Shown here: piece after piece, positions 12,278-24,218 of the stretch
Position numbering within the stretch: position 1 is the stretch's first letter
Layout of the letters: each line of letters starts with the position of its first letter
NCBI GenBank assembly: GCA_003693705.1
Contig: RBZT01000673.1
Location: forward strand, 126,876-190,875
Direction of reading: 5' to 3'
Length of the DNA: 64,000 nt
Origin: Polymyxa betae
Lineage: Eukaryota > Endomyxa > Phytomyxea > Plasmodiophorida > Plasmodiophoridae
Notes under the pieces: generated by a model
What the model saw: the letters and a program-made list of their open reading frames with translations, nothing else
What the model was told of the DNA's origin: nothing
The model's database searches: none
Made by a program: the position numbers and the translations under genes

Positions 12278-12332
12278 CACTTATTATTGTCTTAGAGAGT
12301 GTTTGTTACAGTTTATTGGGTTTTATGATGAT

Positions 12333-13394
12333 TCAGACGGCTGGATTTCGATGTAGATAAGGAAGGGTGGATACATGAGCTGCCTGCTTCTCAGCTGGTT
12401 TACGACCGATATGATTTCCATCAATCTGAACAACTCGTGGTGCTGGTAGCTCATCCAAATCTAGATCTCGAGCCCCGGTCGTCTCTAGACATGACGTTCG
12501 TCGCTCCATTGAATCGATCACATTTCGCAATGATGTTCTTGAATGTATCCCCTTGAAATTCGCCATTGATTCATCAATCAACCTTTCAACATGATCGTCT
12601 TCATCATCGTCTTCTTTCTTCTCTGGCACCTCTTGATCTTCGATCAACATGATCGTATTCGGGGCGTTATTGTTTTGGTCAGCGGGAGCTAGACGCCTTG
12701 CTCTGACCGCCTCCGTTTCCGATGTAAAATCACCGCTACGATTGATATCAGCGACTCGTTTCTGGACGCTGCGAACCAGCTGCTGAATTTCGAGATCGTC
12801 AATGTATCTGCCGATATCGAGCTCTTTAGTGAAGCTCAGTAAATCCTCAACCTGAGCTCTGCTAGCTGTCTCTCCTTCCTCTTCTGTCATTGACCACGCC
12901 GGCTTTTGCATCTTCTTCAATTCGCTCAACGGCGCCGTGAACAGTTTCTCGGCCTCGGCTGCCGTTAATTCGTTTTCACCGCCTTTGATGGCTTCGCAGA
13001 TGCGGCGCCGAACGAACGCAGATCGTTCCTTGAAGTTTTGAAGCCGGATCTCGTCTGCAGTTTGCTGCCGGCGATGTTCGTCCTCGATTTGTTGGCGTTC
13101 ATGGCGAAGGTCATCAAGCCAGCGCCGATGCTTGCGCATGGCCGGCGCCATAGCCGATATACGCTTTCGTTGAAGCATGAAAGCTGGATTTGGTATTGGC
13201 GGATATCCAATATGATCATGACAATGACCTCCTGTTATAAAAGGAGGAGGATTACTGCCAGGAGGATGACCTCGCCCATGAGGATCCACGATCGACGACG
13301 CCGGTCGCAGCGATAGCATCACGCCTTTGTGTAGCAGCGTCCCGGACGATGTCGGGCGGGTCGGGGGATCGCTGAGCATGACGCCATGACTCAT
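12333..13394 (-). CDS. unknown coiled-coil protein
   Basis: A single 353-codon open frame from ATG 13392-13394 to a stop at 12333. The N-terminal 70 residues are Pro/Gly/His rich. Residues about 80-140 form a strongly charged helix (RHERQQIEDEHRRQQ, KERSAFVRRRI). A conserved-looking core follows (KKMQKPAWSMTEEE then VEDLLSFTKELDIGRYIDDL). The C-terminus is acidic, then basic. The PAW...DLLxFxxxLDxxxYIDDLE pattern looks like that of conserved coiled-coil proteins of ciliated organisms, but I cannot name the family. Its 3' end converges on the rhodanese gene with a gap of only 55 bases. Confidence 0.7.
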   Translation of the reverse strand: MSHGVMLSDPPTRPTSSGTLLHKGVMLSLRPASSIVDPHGRGHPPGSNPPPFITGGHCHDHIGYPPIPNPAFMLQRKRISAMAPAMRKHRRWLDDLRHERQQIEDEHRRQQTADEIRLQNFKERSAFVRRRICEAIKGGENELTAAEAEKLFTAPLSELKKMQKPAWSMTEEEGETASRAQVEDLLSFTKELDIGRYIDDLEIQQLVRSVQKRVADINRSGDFTSETEAVRARRLAPADQNNNAPNTIMLIEDQEVPEKKEDDDEDDHVERLIDESMANFKGIHSRTSLRNVIDSMERRTSCLETTGARDLDLDELPAPRVVQIDGNHIGRKPAEKQAAHVSTLPYLHRNPAV

Positions 13395-14059
13395 CGACGA
13401 TCAAGGTACGCGATGTTAATGGGATAAATCTTTGGAACAGATTTCTTCTCTGACAAATGATGCCTTTGGAGGCGTTGCGGGATGCTGCTGATGGGATTGT
13501 GTGAATTTAACTCAAAAGATCGCTGATGCTGTAAGTATCGATAAAGATCTGCTGAACACAATTACTGAAGAACTGAGAAAACGAGGTCTGAGAATACTGC
13601 AGGAAACCATCGAAGAATTGTTACTGATCAGAAACAGATTCCATTTTAGAAACAATTTCACTCATAAGGAAGCCATAGCAGGAGATCCCAAATATGGAGA
13701 TATTCGCCCCATGTAGATATGATTCGACAAGCTGATAATTTGATAAGAAAAGAACAGAACTGACAGAAATTTTTGAAAACCAGCAGTATAGAGTATGTTT
13801 TGCAGGTTAAATGAAGACAGCCCGAACCCGACCTAGTCGTTGAGCATTATCTGATCCTAAACCATGAAATCAGATCATGAATATTCATGACCAGAACCCT
13901 ACTTGCAAAGCGGACGTCGTAAAGCCAGGACAGATGATGAAAATATGCTGATATATCATTGAGTGATATAACACCAACAGACCTGAATAACAGAGCTGGT
14001 TATGATACTCTCACATATCAGCACTGTCAGCAACAGCTATGTAGAATTTATTATTGCAG
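13395..14059. other. intergenic or undeciphered exons
   Basis: The plus strand contains a 71-codon frame (13501-13716, GTG start) with a helical composition (ITEELRKRG, ETIEELLLIRNR), and possible short exons around it. No consistent gene model could be built. It may belong to the 5' part of the hypothetical gene at 14060-14600. Confidence 0.3.
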
Positions 14060-14600
14060 GGCGCTCCAAGGACATGGTCGTTCCCAATATCGTCTGATTC
14101 AGGGACTGTAGAACTGGCGTCTATTCCGTTCAAGCAGGCAATGAAACGAGACTGAGCAACACGTCAATCAGCAGCTCGACGCAGGTCTACAGGGCCAGGA
14201 GAGCACGACGTTAATCGGAGCTCTTCAAGAGTACATCTCACCAGTCTTACAATCAGATCGAGCTTGTTTCGAAGCGCATTGGAGACTTCGAATCGGTTAC
14301 GATATTGAGCGAGCGTGCCCCAACCGATTCCTGTCCATCTTCTCGTGTATATCGACCATAAAATTCGGCCTGAGCGGACGCCGGTTCATCTATCAATGTT
14401 CAATGCCTCGCTGGATTAGTCTACAAATCAACCAGGTCCTATCTAAAAAGACATGGAGTGATCCCGGGGCGAATGCAACCAATTCCTGGTCACGATCTCG
14501 CGTCTACATTGCAGAATCGCATCTCTCATCACCCATCATTGTGTATTATAAAAAAGGAGTTCAATCCTATCACATAACAACGTTTTCATTTCGAGAGTAA
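14060..14600 (+). CDS. hypothetical spliced gene, 3' exons only
   Basis: Two candidate exons (14060-14107 and 14157-14600, 49-nt GT-AG intron) keep one open frame of 164 codons to TAA. The frame contains TQHVNQQLDAGLQGQES, ALQEYISPVLQSDRACFEA and HWRLRIGYDIERACP, which read like protein rather than random sequence. The exon base composition is higher in GC than the flanks. No family was recognised and the 5' end is unknown. A competing frame at 14310-14420 (IPVHLLVYIDHKI) means that a further intron is possible. Confidence 0.3.
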
Positions 14601-14711
14601 ATTTGATCTGAAAAAGTGGAATTGATGTGACGGGAGGTGTGGATGATGAGCTGGTTGATTTATTTATATTAGGGGATCTCCCTATATGTTCTATTGAATT
14701 AATGGACGCCC

Positions 14712-15827
14712 TCAGGCACTAATACGCTCCTGTTTCAGAGGAGCGATCCCCGTCTCCTGAATCAGAGCCAGCAGAGCGTCATGATCGTCGACATTCGGTG
14801 GCGTCTCCGGCGGCGTCATATCATCTATCGCCAATGACGTCTGACTGATTGTCGTGATCGAGGACGTCGTCGATGATACCTGATGTATATGGGCCTGATC
14901 TATAGCTCAGCGAACGCCATCTCATCAACCATCAATCGTACCATATGACGAATTAATCTGCCTGGCGTTGTGAATGATTTCATACATATTCGGCAGTCCA
15001 TTGGCCCAAGCTGTTTCTCAGCAGGAATATACGCTGTACCATGTATACTCGTCATATGGCGGTTCAGACGACCTGCCGTTGTAAACGTCTTCATGCAGAT
15101 GGCGCATTGGAGCGGTACACGATCATGAACCAGACCATGGATCTTGAGCTTGCTCCGACAGATGAACGACTTCCCGCATGTCTCACATTGAAACGGACGT
15201 GAACCTGAATGTACTCGTTCATGGGTCGTCAGCTAATACATTGGTCAGCTCCATTAACAAACATCGAGTCCATTAGATGCCATACGGTGTGTTTCTGCCA
15301 TAACACAAGTCAGCGAATGGGGGCCAGTACAACCCGGGTTTTGTTAGAACAGATCCCACCTGGGTGAATGCTTTGCCACAGATCTGACATTGGAATGGTC
15401 GATGACCGGTATGCGTCAGCAGATGCGATTTCAGATTGCCTTTCGTGGACGATGATTTCCCTGCGACGATTGATGGTTGGCGATATGTTGGATGACGACC
15501 TTTAGATTGCTTACCGCAGATAGGACACATATGACGTGTATCAGGGCTGTGGATACGCTCATGGACTCGAACTGATCCTTTCTGGCTGAACTGCTTGCCG
15601 CAGATCGAGCAGCGGTATTCGGTCGGGTTCTCGTGACGCGCCTGATGATTCAGGAAGTTGGCTTTGTGTGTGAATTGACGCGAACAGATCGAGCATGAAT
15701 ACGGTTTCGTGCCGAGCTGTGATGAATGATCGACGGCGGGTGACTCGGGACCCTGAATCGATGCGAAATGTGCTAATGTCATCATGCCTGAGGCGATGTC
15801 GTCCTCGACCACATCAATTCCGTTCAT
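14712..15827 (-). CDS. seven-finger C2H2 zinc-finger protein
   Basis: Four exons (15827-15515, 15460-15351, 15232-14942, 14894-14712) sum to 897 nt, 298 residues. Introns were set so that each finger keeps C-x2-C-x12-H-x3-5-H. The fingers begin YSCSICSRQF, YRCSICGKQF, HMCPICGKSS, FQCQICGKAF, FQCETCGKSF, LQCAICMKTF and MDCRICMKSF. Fingers 1-5 have the TGxRPF-like linkers typical of DNA-binding arrays; the last two are separated by a longer linker. The C-terminal tail after the last finger is Ser/Thr rich. It is probably a nuclear DNA-binding regulator; targets are unknown. Three of the fingers are interrupted by introns, so the introns are not at module borders. Confidence 0.85.
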
Positions 15828-16130
15828 GAAATCGACAATTTACGAAAAGGAATTGTTCAAACTCACGATCTCGACATGGACAATGGAAATGGCCCGGCTG
15901 AATCCAACTAAATCGAGATTCTTTTTTGCGATCCAATTTGGTACGAGAACATGGCCTGAATAAGGAATTTAAATTCTAGAATCCCCAAGACCGGGTTTAT
16001 CTCGACAATATCTTCAGTTTCCGATCTGGAACCCTCTCGATCGTATCTAACTATGACATTTTGGGACACCCTCAAACAATAACGTACAATGTTTTATACA
16101 GAGAACTTGGGTGAATGCGACCTTTTCCGT

Positions 16131-17965
16131 TTAATTTTCATAGGCAGAACAGCTCCTTTGCAGAGCATCCTCGGATGAAAATACTGGCGTGTTCGACAGA
16201 TCATCTTCATCGTTTAAGGTCAAGCATCCAATGATGAATTCGCGATAATCAATCATAGAGCTGCCGTTAGCATCAAATGATAAAAATACCCGATTTGCAA
16301 ATTCTGCATCCTAAACAACCATCAAAACAGATTACAAAACGAGCTGGTCCCCTAAACGCACAATTGTGGGATTGAGCTTCACCACAAACTTGTCGAATTC
16401 TTCTCGATCGATGAGCCGATCACCTCTACATGTACATTAGACCCCTATGCAATTTATAGCGTAACCTAGCTAATACTTGAAATCGATTCGGTCAAAATCT
16501 TCAACGAGCCGTTTGATCTGTTCAAGCTTCACCTTGAATCGTTCTTTGAGCTCATAAATTGAAACACCAATCTCAACGCCTTCGCCCTACATGAAAATTT
16601 TAGATTCATAACTCAGAGCTCGTTGTCAAAGAACGAACACGTCGCAGTAGCCAATTATCGACAATCGAATCTTCGGCTCCGTATGGAACAATTGGAACAT
16701 TTAATGCCTGGGCCATCGTCTGGCAATACCTTCCATTCAGAAACTGGCAGCTAACCACAACCTAACCCGTCCATACCTTTCGAACATTTTCGGCATAGCG
16801 TTCTGGATTGGCCAGCTCACCTTTGGATGGTCGGCGTACCGGAAGGAAGATTATCTCAGCGCGTTGGAATGGCTGTCAGACACAAATTTCTGTATGATAT
16901 CACAATAACGGCAGTAACAGTCATACCTGACAAAGCATCTCTGTTATGGCGATCCAAAGAGGAGGGCTGTGATTTGTCCAGCAAGGATCTGAATGTTGCC
17001 ACGGGAACCTATAAAACGACGACGATGCATCAGATGGTCCAGTACGCCCATTGCCGCCCTCCGTACTTGATGAGAACCGGTTGAACCGGGTATCCAGTGG
17101 AGAAGGCGCCTTTCTTGAACCGCAGCAGCGTTCTGCTGTTGGATGTGGTGCCCTCCGGAAAGATCATGATCGGAGGGAATCCGCCGTGATGAGCTCGTTT
17201 TCTGTAAAAAAACGTCACAAACCATGAATCGCACGTCTTATCAAAAAATGTCGGAATCAGGAATTCGAATGAGCTCAAACTGACCCGATCTCGCTAAGGA
17301 CGTCTGCTCTGCCTTCAACGCTCATGCGATCCACGAAAATGAACTGCAAAGCTTTACAAATGCGACCGACAATCGGCACATCTTCGGTAGACTTTAGTCA
17401 GAATCAGCCAAAGAGATAATCGAACAGGTTGCTGAGTCAGAAACCTTTTTAGCCACAGCAATGGAAGGAAATTGAGACAATAGCAGAAATGCATCCAGAA
17501 TGGTAATATGATTCGCCACGACAATTCGAGCTGATTTATCGAGTTCTCCTCGGGTCTTGATCTTCCAAATACCGAAACATAACAACACAATCCGACTGAA
17601 GAATGAGCAACTTATATCCAGGACTCTAACCCAAATCATATAACATAAGCTTGGAGAAGAATTAGCATCCGGTAGAAGACCTACGTTCGTCTCCATCCAG
17701 TCATTGGTTCAATAACTCCATCTTTATCGTAAACGGGCTTCCGACCAATCGTGATCAGCTCCAGAATAAGCCATTGCAGTATAAAGCACACAATTACGAT
17801 GACGAACCGAACGATGGGAATAAGCAAAAGAGAGGCGATCAGCACCTTGAAGCAAATACAATCTCAGTATAACAAAATTGATAGGGACAGATCTCAATCA
17901 ACCTTAACAAATTCCCTTCTCGAATTCAGAAACGTCTCCCCGCTATATGTGAACGGTCGTGGCAT
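16131..17965 (-). CDS. lysophosphatidylcholine acyltransferase with EF-hands
   Basis: A multi-exon gene (about nine exons) of the LPCAT1/2 (AGPAT, PlsC) family, which reacylates lysophospholipids in the ER or on lipid droplets. Start MPRPFTYSGETF is followed by a hydrophobic anchor (VLIASLLLIPIVRFVIVIVC). Motif I is NHITILD (the HxxxxD catalytic pair). Motif III is IFPEGTTSN, followed by FKKGAFSTGYPVQPV. Downstream exons carry IIFLPVRRPSKGE, then a degenerate EF-hand (DGDRLIDREEF) and a good one (DANGSSMIDYRE). Motif I usually has Ser after His in human LPCATs; here it is Ile-Thr. The EF-hands suggest calcium influence, as known for LPCAT2. Exact junctions at 16450-16900 are less certain. Confidence 0.88.
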
Positions 17966-18417
17966 GCAATAATCATAGGCGTCCGAGTCCCCTATTGGCC
18001 ATTAAAATCAGATCTGGACGCGATTGGTCGGCCAAGGTTCTGGCTGCCCGTACCGACCAAAGCCGATGACCTTCGCCTTAGACGCTGATTAATGTCTGTC
18101 ATTTACAGACTGACAGACACAGTTTTGATACGTAGTAACACTGGCATGCACTGACTTCTGTTTTCTGACGATTTTTTTCACTGACAAAGTCGAGTTTTTC
18201 GATCAAATTGCGTACTGTCCAATCTAAGTCAGAGTGCGAACTTGATCGTAATCATCCACGTTAATCTAAAACGTGCTCCAGCTGCGTTTGACTGCTTCTA
18301 AATAATACGTTCGTATTAGAGTCGACGCCGTCCGATGACCGAAAATGGAAGATCAGATGTGAATATACCCAGAATAGAATGTCTGCTTCAATCGCTAACC
18401 TAATAGCATGACTACTA
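17966..18417. other. intergenic
   Basis: Upstream region of the LPCAT gene. It contains a short GC-rich inverted motif near 18025-18060 (GGTCGG ... CCGACC) but nothing assignable. Confidence 0.35.
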
Positions 18418-18536
18418 GAAGCTGCTGCCAGAATATTGACTTCATAACGATCTCTATCTTTAGTATTGGTTTGATCCTTCTTCTCGTCGTCGTGGCCAGG
18501 GTAATGCTATCTTATGCATTCTTCAGACGCTGCTAA
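18418..18536 (+). CDS. possible very small membrane protein
   Basis: An ATG frame of only about 38-40 residues with a strong hydrophobic segment (FITISIFSIGLILLLVVVA) followed by basic residues. An optional 26-nt GT-AG segment in the last third would also keep the frame. It has no known relative and could be chance; listed because the composition is that of a single-pass peptide. Confidence 0.2.
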
Positions 18537-18993
18537 GGTGTGTGGAATGTGGATGATCCCAGCGATCAGGTTCATTCGACAAGCTGGTGATGTCATCATT
18601 GACTGCCCGGGCCCTCAACTTATCAAAAATTTCTGAAACGGAGCAAGAATGGCTACAGATTGCAGAAAACTTTAATAAGATTGCATTTTTTCCCTGGGCG
18701 CTGCTTTGCAGTAGATGGGAGTCTTATTGCTGTCGAAAGACCATCTAAGTACGAAGGGTGGTACTGTCGTAAGGGGTATTCCTGCAATCAATGCCCTCGT
18801 CATGTCTGGAGTACTCCTTCGTCTTCCATCTGATTAAGGAAAATAATAGGAAACCGGAAAAAGAATATAAACACAGAATCAGTTGGTATGTAGCTTTTTA
18901 GAATATGATATACCAGATTAGAAATAGTCTTATTGACAGACATGAAGCATTTAACAATGAATAATATTAATAAATATTAATACCACTAAATTA

Positions 18994-19472
18994 TTACGTT
19001 CTTGTCTGCATGTTAATACCGGTAGCGGAACTTGCGAGACATCGCAAGACTTGCAAATTATGCAATCCGCAACGCAAATGATGTTTTCGACGGAAATGTG
19101 TAGGGCTGCGCCTGAAATACAGGTAAGGATTTGCGCGCGAAGATTCAAAGAAGGAAGGTATTATCAGGTAGCACCATAAATGACACAAATAAAATGAGAC
19201 AGCAATTGTGGCTGCGGCGACGGAAACGGTTGCTTTTGCTTCTCCGACCAAGTTTCTGAATAAGGGAAAAACTACCTGTGGAGTGATTTCTGATTATTAC
19301 AAAAAATTACAGAAATGGCAATCAATGACCGAAATTCTTTGAGATTCTTGATAAGGGATGAACGCGTTCGACTTTACGACAATGTAATGTTCTTAATGCG
19401 CGGATACTCGAAGTTCAACTGCGCCTTCTGCCAGGCAGGCTGTGAGTCATCGACCAATCCTATTCGCATCAT
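18994..19472 (-). CDS. hypothetical small membrane protein
   Basis: Two exons (19472-19378, 19255-18994; intron 121 nt) sum to 357 nt, 118 residues. The start MMRIGLVDDSQPAWQKAQL is followed after splicing by a hydrophobic stretch (VSVAAATIAVSFYLCHLW and CYLIIPSFF), then a basic tail. The splice phases agree, but the intron is longer than the local norm, and no family was recognised. Confidence 0.3.
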
Positions 19473-19506
19473 AGAGTTCAAGTTAACAGTAATCGTTGTC
19501 TATTGA

Positions 19507-20078
19507 AAAATCTGGATTATTGCATCTACTCCTTATTATAAGAAGTCATTTTCTTATGACAGGCTTAACAACTCTTGGGTTGCGTTGTCTTTTTGTTTTC
19601 AAACCACTTACCGTCAATCTTTCTGTTGAGATGAGAATCGAGCAGACAGACATTTGTACATTCCGATGATAAACCCTGGACTCCATTAACTTCAAACGAA
19701 GTGAACGAATTTGTATCCCAATGATGCAATATTTGTTTTTCAGATTGCATACGATGAGGAAACTTAAATCGGGTTCATGGACGTTCAGGCAGCTCATGAA
19801 GCGCACTAAAAGCGAATTACACAAGACATGGTGTTCGTAATGGCTGAGATAACACGTGTTTGATCACAATCGGTTTTATGGTTAAAATAGCTCAAACAGA
19901 GGAGCCCAATCAATGTTCAATGCAGTTACGAGATTGATCAGAAATATATTCAGATACGGATGTTGACTCATTCGAAAAGATTTCATCCCCTTTGGAATGT
20001 CATCAAAGTGAGTCAATGGATTGCCCGCCCTCGGTTCATCCTCATTCCCTATTTTGAATTCAAGAAGAAAAGACAATA
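19507..20078. other. intergenic upstream of lectin gene
   Basis: Only short open frames; the 64-codon minus frame ending at 19882 has no recognisable feature. It should include the promoter of the lectin gene. Confidence 0.35.
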
Positions 20079-20585
20079 ATGTCGATCGAACTATTCCTTA
20101 CTATCACAATTCTTTCATTAGCACATGCTGATTTTGCTGAACAACCAGACAGTGCCATCATAGTGAGCGGTACCTCATTAATACCAGGCGATAGCCGCTT
20201 CAGCAAGTCCCAACAATACAAGCTAACGTTTGATGGAGATATTCATTTGATGCAATGGAGTGTTGATGCATATTATCCTGAAGGCTGGTATGGGACCTAC
20301 GTCTGGAGTATCTGCAGTAATCAGACCGGAGCGACATTCAGCATGAGATACGATGGCAATCTGGTCTTAGAAGATGCTTATGGAACCCTGTTATGGTCTC
20401 ATGATCAGAACAAAGATGGATCAACATCAACTCCGTATTATGCTATGGTTGGCGATGGAGGGAATCTGGTTGAGTTCACTTACAGTGGAATCATGATCTG
20501 GAACAGCTCGAACCCCGATACACAAAATAGTGGTACGAGCCTCGCCAAGTTGAAATATGGGGATTGCTTATCTGTCAATTGGTAA
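20079..20585 (+). CDS. secreted bulb-type (B_lectin) lectin-like protein
   Basis: An intronless 168-residue protein with a signal peptide (about residues 1-17, IELFLTITILSLAHA). The mature part is a beta-prism lectin-like repeat: FDGDIHLMQWS, YDGNLVLEDAYGTLLWS and GDGGNLVEF, with repeated DGNLV and W-S patterns of the mannose-binding bulb-type lectin fold. The full QxDxNxVxY mannose signature is degenerate (Q is missing), so sugar specificity is unclear. A paralogue lies at 48612-49163 on the other strand. Confidence 0.8.
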   Translation: MSIELFLTITILSLAHADFAEQPDSAIIVSGTSLIPGDSRFSKSQQYKLTFDGDIHLMQWSVDAYYPEGWYGTYVWSICSNQTGATFSMRYDGNLVLEDAYGTLLWSHDQNKDGSTSTPYYAMVGDGGNLVEFTYSGIMIWNSSNPDTQNSGTSLAKLKYGDCLSVNW

Positions 20586-20723
20586 AGCCAGTATTCTACA
20601 AAATAAAATCTATTGAAGAATTAATATCGCAATGTTAGGGGCCTAAACGTTGCATGAGAAAGCTCTCTATATGACAGCGATGTTCGAGTTTATTCCCATT
20701 TAAAGCTAAGCGAGCATAGTCGT

Positions 20724-23697
20724 TTATTTGCTCTTCATTTTTAGAATGGCATACATTGCAATACGGTAAGCAATGATCTGTCCCAAAAGCACTAAGGCCC
20801 AATGAAACAGGTTGACGTCATCGTATCCGAAATCTTTCAACACGTCGAGTCCTGTGAATTTACATTGGCTGTTGAGATCGCTCTTATAATAACCTGACCA
20901 TAACTCAGCACAGCAATGGAAAACGATTGTCTACTAATTTACAGAAGCAATTGGGTCCCGAGCCACATGAGAATACAAGACCGTCAAAATCACTTTTAAC
21001 CAAAGCTTCAAAGGCATAGGTTTGGTATGACCACTGAAACGTCATCAATAATAAATAACAATCTGAATACTTGATACAGTACTTACATAATGGGCCCAGT
21101 ATCGCCAGAATGTTGGTAAAGAAGATAATCGAACAAAGTAGCCTTGCACACACACTGAATTAAACATATTAAAGATCTAAGGCAATATACAACAGAGCAG
21201 GATCTTACTGAAAAAGCCATTCAAGAAAGCTGCCAATGCCAGAGCGATTACAAATATGGGAATCATGGAAGCTCTAAATCAAAGTTAGGGAACGTTTAGA
21301 GAAAATTAATTTATAGTACAAGCAAACCACAATTGACTCCATTGTATACAGAGCAAGAAACAGGAACAGAATGTAATTGAGCACATTGTCAACCGTATTT
21401 TGAAACATGATGAGAGGGTATCTGTAGATGTTTCAGCAAATGTTAAGGAATTTCGAATTCAATCTGACACAATGGCTGTGAACAGCAATGTGATAAGCAA
21501 AACAAATGGAGCCGATACTAATGTGTTTGACACAACGAACGATCCAACATTGTAGGCACCATTTAGCACTTCTCGATCGAAAACCTGTTTCTCTTCAAGG
21601 ATCCCAGGAATACTGGCAACTGACTGAAAAGTTTCGTCAAAGGCGAATTTCTGTACATCTAATCGCATTGCGAACCATGAAGCAAAGAAATGCAACAGCG
21701 AAGAAATGAGCTGAGAATCGATCTTGAACCTGAATGGAGTCATTGGATCTGACAAAGACAATGATGATTAGATAACATACTTCGGTTTGCAAAAGGCCAA
21801 CATCATAGAAAGTCGTACCCATCAATATCGCCATCCCGATAAACACTTTGTACAGTTAAAATTTTCACCAAATTCATTCACAAAAAACGGTTTTTACTTG
21901 CGGCGCGAATCCAATAAAGAAGCAGGTTGCGACCTCGTTTCCATTCAATGTTAATGGAATCCGATTAACAAACAACAAAGAAACTCTCACCTGCGTTCTT
22001 ATATGCCCTCTCAGTTAAAATCATGATCTGACGAAAGGAGCTAAAATTGGCATCAGAGCGATCTGGTTCCAATTTGTAACAGGTTTTTTTTACAAATAAA
22101 CATGAAAGAAAAGCAGAACCGTCCAAAATCCTATCAAGTTACTGACGAATATTTACCTTGCACCATACGATTCTGAAGCCACAACTTTGCCGGGTTTGGA
22201 TTCAATCTCTTTTAGGCTAGCTGCTAGCTTGGATCCCGTTTCCGAATTCTTGAATGTATCCGCATGTTTACAGATAACGGCTTTGCTTTCTGCGGGTGAT
22301 AATGAGAAATCTGTGTTCAGAACAGATAAATAATGATCAGGTGGATTATAATGACTTGGGCAGGGCTATACAACCACATATTAGAGCATACCAAACAGAT
22401 TTACAAAACCGCAGCTCAAATTGCAATTTGATAAACTGGAATTTAATCGAACCTTCTTCAACTCTGATTCAAAGTAATCAAGGGCCTGATCGCGTGACCC
22501 ATGAAAGATTGTTCGGCTTTGAGAGAGCAGTCTAAATTGCAATCTTCTAAATGATAACAAGACGGGGAAATTTGTGTGCATTACGCGATCTTATCGAATA
22601 AAGCAAAAACATCGGAGCTGGGTTGATGAATGGTGGCGACGATCGTCTTATTATATTTCTTTGCTAATTGTGATAGGAACAATACAACCTGCTTGGCAGA
22701 TTCACTGTCAAGACCTGATGTAGGCTGCAAAATGATAATATCAGTATGATTGAGGCTGGAACAGTATTATGACGAACTTCATCAAGAAATATAACTTGTG
22801 GATCAGTAACAAGTTCAACACCTTTTACAAATAATTACAAAACGAAGAGAAATGAAGCCATTTCCTTACAGATGGATACACGACGCCGTTCACCTCCGCT
22901 AATTCCTCGAAATAGGAAGTTCCCTTCGACATGGTTCTTTCAACAACGATTGTCATGCTGGCCAGTTCATACCGATCTTGGTATCCGCGCAACGTTGCAG
23001 GCCCATCATTGCAATCATCTTGTTAACTTTTTCATCGATGGCAGATTGGGACAAGACGGAAGATAACCTGAAGTTGTGACATTGGAGTGTGTTATGTCTG
23101 TGTATACTGTATGAGACTTACTGAAATCTAGCAGCATATGCGATTGTCTCACGAACAGTTAATACAGCTGAACATAGTTTAATGAGGTAATATTCAAATA
23201 TTGAAATAGAATTACGTATCAATGCGTCTTCTTGTTGGACATATGATGCAATATGCTTGAAAGATTTTGTATGAGGTGACCCACTGTCAATATGTTAGTA
23301 AACATTCAATCATTGTTTTGTCATTCTACTTTATTAACACTTTGCCGAACGTTGGTTTGATACGACCACGAATCGTGTCCAGTAGTGTACTGACAAAAGG
23401 TTCAGAATTTTGTTAAATAATGAGGGAATTCTGTTGGACCTCTTGCCAGCTCCTGAACCACCCATTATAGCTAATAATTCACCTGGAAGTGCCTATTTCC
23501 AGATTATTTGGCAGTCCTCAAGAAGACAGCTGAAATTATACATGACCGAAAGCGCCATCGAGAATGACTTTTTCTGGTTTTCCTTTCTGAGACACTTTAC
23601 ACTCAAGATCATGCCATGAGATTGTTATTGGATTGTCATTGGAAGTATTTCGATCAATGACCTCCACAATCAACCCTTCATTAACATCTTGTATCAT
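20724..23697 (-). CDS. ABCG-family half transporter
   Basis: An intron-rich gene read on the minus strand from ATG 23695-23697 (MIQDVNEGL) to TAA 20724-20726. The nucleotide-binding domain comes first: FGELLAIMGGSGAGKSTLLD (Walker A, split by a 49-nt intron inside the Ser codon), YVQQEDALI, LTVRETIAYAARF, signature ISGGERRRVSI, Walker B VIFLDE then PTSGLDSES, and H-loop ATIHQPSSD. The membrane domain follows (FDREVLNGAYNVGSF, several hydrophobic exons), ending LKDFGYDDVNLFHWALVLLGQ. This NBD-TMD order defines ABCG (white/BCRP) half transporters, which dimerise and export lipids or drugs. The substrate cannot be inferred. Confidence 0.9.
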
Positions 23698-24218
23698 TGT
23701 ACTTCTTGAGCAAATTAGCAGCCAATAATACTTCTAGACATTACAAACCAGTCCAACACACATGACAGCTTGTTACAGTTACATGCAGGGTATGACCAGC
23801 TTGTAAATAGAGGAGAAGAATCAAATGAACATCTCAGTATGATTCTTGGGTCAAATGTTTGGTATTATATCTATTACCACTATAAACATATGAAAAACTC
23901 TATCAATAATACGGTTACTACCCGTACAAGGTACTGCAAATAATGAAGATTTGTCATATACAGGTCAATGTAAGGCCTACTGTTTCTTGTTTAATTCTGC
24001 TACAGTATGAACAGTTGATTAGATGCCATCACCTAGCCTGTTTGCAACAAAACCATCTCTGTCCTTCCAGATGCCAGCTAAATTCCAGTTCAGGAGTGCA
24101 AACCTTCATTCCAATCATCAGTCAAATGAGACTGCTGGACAATTGTGAAAATGTCACGTAAAAATCCAACATCATTAACAGGTTTAAATAAGCGGATATG
24201 GAATATTGGGTTTATTGA
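23698..24218. other. intergenic or decayed 3' part of the AAA-like gene
   Basis: About 520 AT-rich bases. On the minus strand a short piece (about 24000-24140) could encode MKVCTPELEFSWHLEG but does not join to the upstream gene by a convincing splice. Confidence 0.3.
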
